Shown one piece after another: positions 57,531 to 64,000 of a stretch of 64,000 nucleotides of DNA. Below the pieces are notes generated by a model, which was given only the letters and a program-made list of their open reading frames with translations, was not told the DNA's origin and did no database searches. This DNA comes from Effrenium voratum. Lineage: Eukaryota > Sar > Dinophyceae > Suessiales > Symbiodiniaceae. The stretch lies in assembly GCA_963377175.1 (NCBI GenBank), contig CAUJNA010000595.1, forward strand, positions 26,001-90,000, given 5' to 3'. Each line of letters starts with the position of its first letter. The first letter of the stretch is position 1. The translations under genes were made by a program, and so were the position numbers.

Positions 57531-57689
57531 GTTGATGACAGGCGCCATCAGCTTTGTTGCCAGAGGGCTGTGATTTGTTGTGACGGACAGATTGTGTTCT
57601 GAAACTGTATCTGGTTGGATCAGCTTCTCGTGGATGGCCTTTTTCCCAGGATGCTCATACGCATCATGGAATGCCATTAACGATCTCAT

Positions 57690-59266
57690 GGGATGAGTAC
57701 CAGCCATGTTCGTTCCATGTCCATGATTGATCCCAATCTTGGTCTGTCCAACCGGCATAGGTAGGCTCCATGGATGGTGCAGTCTGCTGGGTGGCGGGCT
57801 GCTCCTCCGTTCTCTGCGGTGGCTGCAAACGTCTTGGATTTTCCTTTCTCCTGTCCGCTCTTTCTTTTGCCACTCTCATAGGATGGATAACCTTTGTTTC
57901 CATCATAAGGATATTGGAATTTTGATTTTCCTTTCTTTCCCTTCTTTCCCTTGCCTTTTCCCCAATATGCCTGGTCGTAGGGACCATAGTTTTCGTTGGC
58001 CATATTGGCCTTTCCGCCAGAACCGCTTTTTCTGAAGGGTTTAAAGCCACCTCGTTGGTGACTGCCCTTTCTGTTTCCTGATTTTCCTTTTCCTTTTCTC
58101 TTCTTGAACCTGAAGTTCCGCCCCGACACTTTTCTTGCTATGAACGCATCGTTCTCCTCGAGGACCCAGAACGTCTCTTCATCGTTGTTCGACATGAATC
58201 CTTCAAGTCCTTCTTCATCCTCAACCCAGAAGCCTTCTTCTCCTTCGTATTCACCTTGTTCGATGATGAAGAAGGTGTTGCTTCGGTTGCCTCCTTGAGG
58301 TCGGATGGATGGATCTTGGATCGATGTCCTCGTCGTGATGAAGAGTTCATGGTAGTGCGTCTTCAGCATCTCATAGAAGTAGTTGTCTAGTGAGATGTTT
58401 CTCAGTGACATTGCACTTGTCAGTCTCTCTTTGCTGATCTGACAGCTCACTTTGAATAATGAAAAACTGTGCAATGAGATTATCCCCGAAGGGAAATGCG
58501 TCCCGCTGTCTGTCCTGCATTCCTTGGATATACTGTCTGAGGACTGTCGGGTCGTCCTCATTGAGCAGGGCTGGAGGCGGTGCTCAAACACCGGCTGCTT
58601 GCTGATGTCGAGCAATTGTTCTTGCATTTGCGTCCTGCACGGACTGTCGAAATGATGGGGACTGTGCCGTGAAAACGGGCATCAAGTCCATCCATGCTGC
58701 CTTCAATCTCATAAGAAGGATATCGAATTTTGATGTAAAAATGAGGAACTCTTGGTTCTGCCTTCTATGGTTGAAGAAACTGAGGAGCCTGTACAGATAC
58801 ACGTTGGTCGCACCTTTCAAAAAGTACTTCTTCAGCGTGTTCTGGAAATAGTTGACTCCTTCATCAGGATCTTGCAAAAGGTCGTTTTGGAGGACCGCCT
58901 TGTACATATATGCATCACCGGTCAATCCAGAGGTCCTCTCTTGGATGCTTCCACCGTTGTGATGGTCACCCAGTCGTCCACGAGTTCTTCATACCTGAAC
59001 CAGCTGACTTTTCCGTCGTACAATGGCGGCTGCTTGGCGGTCATCGATAAATTTAGTGTTTCCTCCGTATAGCCTGGATTTTTGGCCATACTTGAATAGG
59101 CTTCCATGAAGCCTTCTCCATCGGATGACATCTTGGATCTCTGCGGAAAACCCGATTGAGGCCCACTGCCCCAGGTGCCTATCCCCGAAAAGAACTGGTA
59201 CCCTGTGGTAGTAGAGGTCGTTGCTTTGGTCCCTGGATCTATTCCGGAGAGAATCCAATATGCCAC
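57690..59266 (-). pseudogene. gag: gag of element C
   Basis: Frame 59266-58922 begins inside the LTR (MAYWILSGIDPGTKATTSTT) and reads PPLYDGKVSWFRYEELVDDW. A one-base shift near 58,925 leads to TGDAYMYKAVLQNDLLQDPD and FQNTLKKYFLKGATNVYLYR. A second shift near 58,600 leads to SKERLTSAMSLRNISLDNYF and YEMLKTHYHELFITTRTSIQ, then acidic WVEDEEGLEGFMSNNDEETF and a nucleocapsid-like basic tail (RFKKRKGKGKSGNRKGSHQR). No CCHC knuckle seen; binding would rely on Lys/Gly repeats. The sequence around 57.7-58.0 kb ends in PTYAGWTDQDWDQSWTW. Confidence 0.78.
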
Positions 59267-59426
59267 TGGAGGATGGATTGTCCCTGGTGGATTGTCTTGT
59301 GGATAATCCTGGAAGCGGCCTGCTAAGGTTCTTTTGCTTCACGCGATCATGAATGATGCAATGATATACAAACGGGGCCTTGAGCCAAATGTTGCGGGAG
59401 ATCAATTGGTCTGAGAACCAAACACA
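59157..59426 (-). repeat. 5' LTR of element C
   Basis: 270 bp. On the coding strand it starts TGTGTTTGGTTCTCAGACCA and ends GGCAGTGGGCCTCA, with ATCGGGTTTTCC next as the potential primer-binding region; no tRNA match was recognised. Confidence 0.92.
59379..59397 (-). other. spliced-leader-like motif in 5' LTR of element C
   Basis: Same 19 bases as at 46,990-47,008, 29-47 nt from the LTR start, upstream of gag and in the sense direction. Conservation between the two LTRs is expected from replication and is not independent evidence. Confidence 0.55.
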
Positions 59427-59770
59427 GGGGGGCAGCCCCCCCCATGATGTCGGAAGAAGTGATGATTCAACTAGGGGTGCAATGATTCAAGAAAGCGTGC
59501 GATAGAATTTAGAAGGCGGGAGGGTTGGCGGGGGTGGCTTCCCCTATGATGTTCGAAGAAGTGCATACATACAGACATACATGGATTACACAGATTACCT
59601 AAAATATCGTATTTTGCAGCATTTTCTTGCGAAATTGGACGTTCGAAAAAGTGATGATTAAAATAGGGGTGAATTTCTCTGCAAACAATCTAAACAGTAG
59701 CGGGTGGGTTGGGGGGGGCTTCCCCCCCATGATGTTCGAAGAAGTGATGATTCAAATAGGGCGGAACTGG
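59427..59770. repeat. dispersed repeat forming the right flank of element C
   Basis: ATGATGTTCGAAGAAGTG (with a TCGG variant) occurs at about 59,443, 59,549 and 59,730, with G-run and C-run pairs (GGTTGGGGGGGGCTTCCCCC near 59,706). Matches the sequence left of the element. Confidence 0.6.
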
Positions 59771-62700
59771 TGATGCTGATGATGCGGGAAGCCAAATCCA
59801 AAAACCAATGAACACCTGCCGAAGAGGAACTGGGAACGCAGAGGATGCGAAAAGCCAAAGCCAAAAAGCCACCAAAATCCGCATAAACCAACAAAAAGGA
59901 AAAGCCAAAAGCTGAGGGAAAAAACATCCTAAAATCAATACCCCTCCATTCAGTTTTCTCCTTTCCTCGGTTCACATTATCCTCACTTGCACCTCGTTTT
60001 GGATAGTTTGAGGTAAACCAACAGGAAACCAAAGCGCCAGGAAATGAAAAACAAACCGTCGCTATTGGAGGCAACCAAGCAAGTTGCGTCGAGCACCCTG
60101 CCTGCAGGGAGGCCCGAGGCAAGGAACTCAGAAACCTGGGTCACCGCTTTCGTTGTCCAAACCTTTCTGGGGTCGGGATATCTCTCTCTTGTCACAAAAG
60201 TTTGCAAGATGCCCGTGGCTCACAGCGGAACGCAGGCTGCCGTCAAACGTAAGCTCGCAGCACAAAGAGAATTTCTTTCCGGACGTCTTTGCGCTGCCTG
60301 GGGCTTGATCCGTGAAGCAAAAGTTTCCTGATGAACAGACAGCCAAGCTGCAAATCCCCAGAGTCGTCCTTGCGCCTGGGTGCAAAATGTTGGCCGCGCG
60401 TGCATATCAAAAGCGACCGGCCTCCTCGCTTCTCTTCGCACACTTGCAACGCCACTTCGAGCCACAGCAGCCAGCAGCAGCACCACCACCACCACCACCA
60501 AAGAATGGTTGTGAACTATGAATCCAGCCCAAAACACTTCAGCAATCCCGCTCTGTCCTTGCTCCACACTGTCTCACGCCTGTGTTCAACACTGTCGCTC
60601 ACCCAAGCCCCAACCGACTTTCAACCCGATCCAAGCCCAGGCCGCGTGTGCGCGAGGTGCACGGCCAGAACCACTCCGAGGAAGCGGCAGCACAGGCCGA
60701 AGAGCAGAACCGGCGCCACGCGCAGCGTGTTCCGCAAGACCGAGGCGTCCTGACCCCCGGCTGAAGCAACGATGTTTCAGCGAGAATCAGTGGAACGCCA
60801 TCTATGTGCAAAAGTGGTCGACGCCGCGCTTCGCTTGTGGAGAAAGACCTTTGTTTCAGCAATAAAGCTCGAGACTAGTCGGTCAATCCGGAGAGCAAGC
60901 AATGCGCTTCATGTCGGTTGCAACAGGCTCCGAGGGTACCGATGTTGGCACCCATTTTGGGTGGGTTTGGAGACAAACTAAACGTGCTCCGCCGAGTCTC
61001 GATATTTGTGGCGGGGCTGTAACTTGACGCAAGACAGAAACTTGATGTGAATCCAAAGACGAAGGGGCCAAAAGGAGGAAATGGGTTCCGGATATTTTTA
61101 TGTAATGTCGTATCATGGAACCTTCAACCAGCGGGCGTTCATCTATGTCTCCTCCCAAACAAGAGCGCCCCATGCTTCTGTCGCAAGCAACATCCCGCGT
61201 GTGTCTCGTTGTGCCAGTGCAGGCAAGTCTCAATTTTGCTCCCGATCATGCTGAAGAGGAAAATTTGGCCAAATACCTGAGCAACAATCATCAGATCCCT
61301 GTTTAAAGCATAGGGATCTTCCCAATGTCACGTCCAAACCACCCCAGCTCCACCCTGCACCCGGCCCCAGCTACTCGCCCGGCGTTCCTTTTGGTGCGTT
61401 ATAGAGAACTATTCTTCGCCAGCCCCGCCGCCCCCACCGCCAGCCCCCGCCGCCGCCCAGCTGGCATCTTTTGTTCCAGCAAGCATTGTTCTTATGTTTT
61501 ATATGTTTTTTAAGATTACAACTACAAGTATCCCCAAACAAACATTGAAAATGGGAGAATGTCGTGGGCCCGAGTGAGTGATTTGTCTTCAAAACACACC
61601 CAAACAGTGCACCATGAGACAAAATGTTTGTGGAGGTTGAAGCTGGCTCGATCCTCAAAACAAATCATGAAAACAAAGTGAAACAAACGCAGATTGACAT
61701 CGAAACCCTCAGAAATTCCTTGCCGTCTGAGCCAGGTCCGGAATGGAAAGGCAAGGCAGAAATAGTCGGAGTTCCATCCATGCTTTATGTCCAACCTCCA
61801 AGCAAAACAGGAAACTCAGTCAAATTTGGCAAAAGGATGGTGTCTAAACCACCCGAAAAGAGAAACATGCAAAACTCAACAGCATGGCCAAAGCTCGCTT
61901 GGAGCCTATCTAGGGCCCCCTGCCCAAACGCCGCCGACGATGGGATGCAAATCCAGCCCGTCAGGTCTCGTTGCACGATTGAAAGAGCTGCCCAGCCTTA
62001 CATCCAAAGCACCTTACGTTTCCTCTTGGTTGCCAAAACGGGCTCCAAAACAACAAAGAGGGGCCAACATGTTTCCCCTTTCAAACCGTAAAGCGGGCCC
62101 GAAGTTTTGAGGCAGGCCCTCACCGTGCTTGTCCAACTATGCGCGCGGCACGATGACCAACAGCTCAGACTGGAAGAGCGACCCCGGGGCAAAGCCGATT
62201 GGAACTAGAGGTTCGCTGCCAACCTGGATTGAACGTGCTCAAAGGCCGTGGCTGGGAATCCGCCGACCCCTTGTCTCTGAGGCGCATGGGAAGGTGTGAG
62301 TTCATCAAGCTCTTGTACACAGGCTCGCTTACAAGCGGCCTCGCTGGTGAAGTGCTGCTGCTGGTGATGCCGGCGATGTTGCTCTGTATCCGATATATAA
62401 GATCCTAGTGCGACGTCACCCATCGGGCCACAATTTGAAGCACTTTTCGGCTCGAAACCTGCCTGGTTGGGCCCTTTTGCGCGCCTGTCTTCGAATCCTT
62501 GCGGCTCGCTTACGAGCGGTTTCGGTCATGTTGCTGCTATATCCGATTCCTTGCGAGCACGGTAGCCGCCCCCTTCAAGCAACTCTTGTGCGTTGTTGGA
62601 GTTGCCCACGCAGACAGCGACTGTGACTGCGCAGCAGGCATACTGATCGCAGCTCAACAAACATGTTGACAAAGCGCCCAAGCAATGGAAGCGTGTGCGG

Positions 62701-63250
62701 ATGCTAGACGCCAATGCGGAAGTGGTGCCACCACACTCACACTTAGCAGTTGGTGGGCGCAGCGGTCAGCTGGTTCCCAATTACGCCTCAATCCAAGTTT
62801 GCCTCCGCTCTCCTCGCATGCAATCCATGGAATGGCTGAGGCAAGAAGGCAGGGATGCCTTGCACCGAGCATACGGAAGACTTGGGCTCCCCGCGAAAGC
62901 AAACGCTTTACTGAGTCGATACGAAGAGTTGCCACAGTACGATAAAGGCACTTTAGAGCGTTCCATCAGATTGCTCGACACGAAAAATGCGCCGGAAAGC
63001 TTTTGCTAAGTTGAAGCCTGTAAACGCTGGAGACGCGTCCGGTACTGATAGTACTAGCAGTAGTAGCAGCAGCAGGCTCGCGCGCTAGCAACATGTTCCA
63101 AAAAAGCTAGATTGATCGCACACGAACACTTTTTTCCTATTTGGAACACGCGCGTGAAACACAAGCGTCGCTCAAGGCAAAGCCCCATCACAGCCGGCTT
63201 CGGGAACTTGATTTGTGTGTAGCCCAGGCGTGTAGAAAATGTAAGTTCCA
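59771..63250. other. unassigned sequence, no gene supported
   Basis: Only short frames. The most protein-like is a + frame ending at 63,009, with MQSMEWLRQEGRDALHRAYG, RLGLPAKANALLSRYEELPQ and YDKGTLERSIRLL, a helical peptide that could be a last exon. A + frame at 61,624-61,760 (QTQIDIETLRNSLPSEPGPE) is weaker. GC-rich Pro/Ala-type composition at 61,340-61,470. Confidence 0.35.
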
Positions 63251-63259
63251 TGTCAACAC

Positions 63260-64000
63260 ATTTTTGCTGTCCAGGTGAACGTATGTGTGTTGCACATGTT
63301 TCTCCACATGTGCACATATGTGTGTTCCTTTGTGCACACATATGTGTGTTACAAGTCGACATGGAAGTTTGTTCTGGTTAAACATGTTTGTGTGATCAAG
63401 GTCTGCACCAGTGTTGCGCGTGAACACAAATGCCTGTTGCGCATGTATGGGTTCCAGGTGAACACAAATGTGTGTCGCAGGTGAACAGAAATGTGATTTC
63501 CAGACACACACACATATGTGTTCCAGGTGTACGCATGTGTGTCCCAGGAATACATGTTTGTTGTCAGATGAACACGCGTGTGTGTGTGTGTGTGTGCGTG
63601 TTCCGGTTCGCGTGTACACATGTGTGTGGCCCACGTGTACACATATGTATATTCACGTGTACACATATGCGTGTTGCACGCGTACACATATGTGTGTTCA
63701 CGTGTACACACATGCGTGTTCTTATCAGACACGCGCACGTGGTCCAGGAGAACACATGTTTGTTCTCAGATGAACACGTGTGTGTGTGTGTGTGTCTGCC
63801 CCCCGTGCACATGTGTGTGTTCACGTGTACACATATGTTCCACCTGTACACATTTGTGTGTTCACGTGCACACATGTGCGTTCCAACTGGACACGTGTTT
63901 GTGTTGCAGGACAACACGTGCTTGGTATTGGATGAACACTCGTCTGTGTCTGTTTCCGCGCGCGCATAGATGTGTGTGCGTTCAGTGCGTGTTCCACGTG
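63260..64000. repeat. palindrome-rich minisatellite (CACGTG/CATATG), ~27-bp unit
   Basis: Diverged units of TGTTCACGTGTACACATATG and GTG/GTGT spacers to the window end. Each unit includes palindromes CACGTG, GTGTACAC or CACATATGTG. Both strands give Cys/His/Thr/Tyr-rich frames that are compositional. Confidence 0.8.

Larger units (their letters stand above)
46753..59426 (-). mobile_element. LTR retrotransposon C (Ty1/copia-like), 12.7 kb, with accessory domains
   Basis: Direct LTRs (46,753-47,037 and 59,157-59,426) end TG...CA and are flanked by GGGGG on both sides, a probable 5-bp target duplication, though it lies in a G run. The - strand carries gag, protease, integrase, methyltransferase-like domain, RT, RNase H, an unknown ORF, a Tpt1/KptA-like domain and an EEP-like domain. 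Copia elements are usually ~5 kb; the extra length comes from the insert between integrase and RT and ~3.7 kb of extra coding after RNase H. Frameshifts, one in-frame TAG and an inverted segment suggest it is inactive. Confidence 0.92.

Noticed and set aside
63260..64000. Possible CRISPR-like array of short repeats and spacers
   Set aside because: Units are diverged, spacers are the same low-complexity sequence, and the genome context is eukaryotic.

Overview
This window reads as nuclear DNA of a dinoflagellate, most likely a Suessiales-type genome (Symbiodiniaceae or Polarella relatives); the exact taxon is a guess. The basis is a set of Ty1/copia-like polyproteins of the kind abundant in dinoflagellates, sequences resembling the dinoflagellate trans-spliced leader inside two LTR families and near a third element, and very long low-complexity arrays. 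I see no intact host gene, no rRNA and no complete tRNA. Host exons could be hidden among introns.

Layout. 1-5.99 kb: decayed copia element on the + strand (gag, protease, integrase, reverse transcriptase, RNase H), cut off in RNase H. 5.99-13.3 kb: two inverted copies of a second retroelement-like module (left arm on -, right arm on +). It encodes a Tpt1/KptA-like domain followed by a zinc ribbon. The left arm carries a nested copia gag-protease fragment; the right arm carries a 357-bp in-place inversion whose breakpoints are GAGCTC palindromes. 14.0-15.95 kb: minisatellite and TGAA microsatellite. 16.25-20.97 kb: a copia element on the - strand with short LTRs, a HAD-like region, coiled coil, gag, C5-methyltransferase-like domain, partial RT and RNase H. 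21-25.6 kb: minisatellites and GT-rich tracts. 25.6-33.9 kb: a satellite with ~300-bp monomers and a ~3.25-kb higher-order period. 34-39.4 kb: duplicated modules and simple repeats. 39.7-41.35 kb: fragments of two opposing genes, one a copia gag running into an 840-bp TTG-type microsatellite.

46,753-59,426 is the centrepiece: a 12.7-kb LTR retrotransposon on the - strand with two recognisable LTRs and a probable G-run target duplication. Its order is LTR, gag, protease, integrase, C5-methyltransferase-like domain, RT, RNase H, unknown ORF, Tpt1/KptA-like domain, endonuclease/exonuclease/phosphatase-like domain, LTR. It has several frameshifts, one in-frame TAG and an inverted segment just upstream of RT, so this copy is probably dead, but the architecture is legible. 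It suggests a copia lineage that collected nucleic-acid-modifying domains (DNA methylation, RNA-end or ADP-ribose chemistry, phosphodiesterase). The remainder, 59.4-64 kb, is unassigned sequence ending in a palindrome-rich minisatellite.

Domain calls rest on motifs read by eye; no database search was possible.
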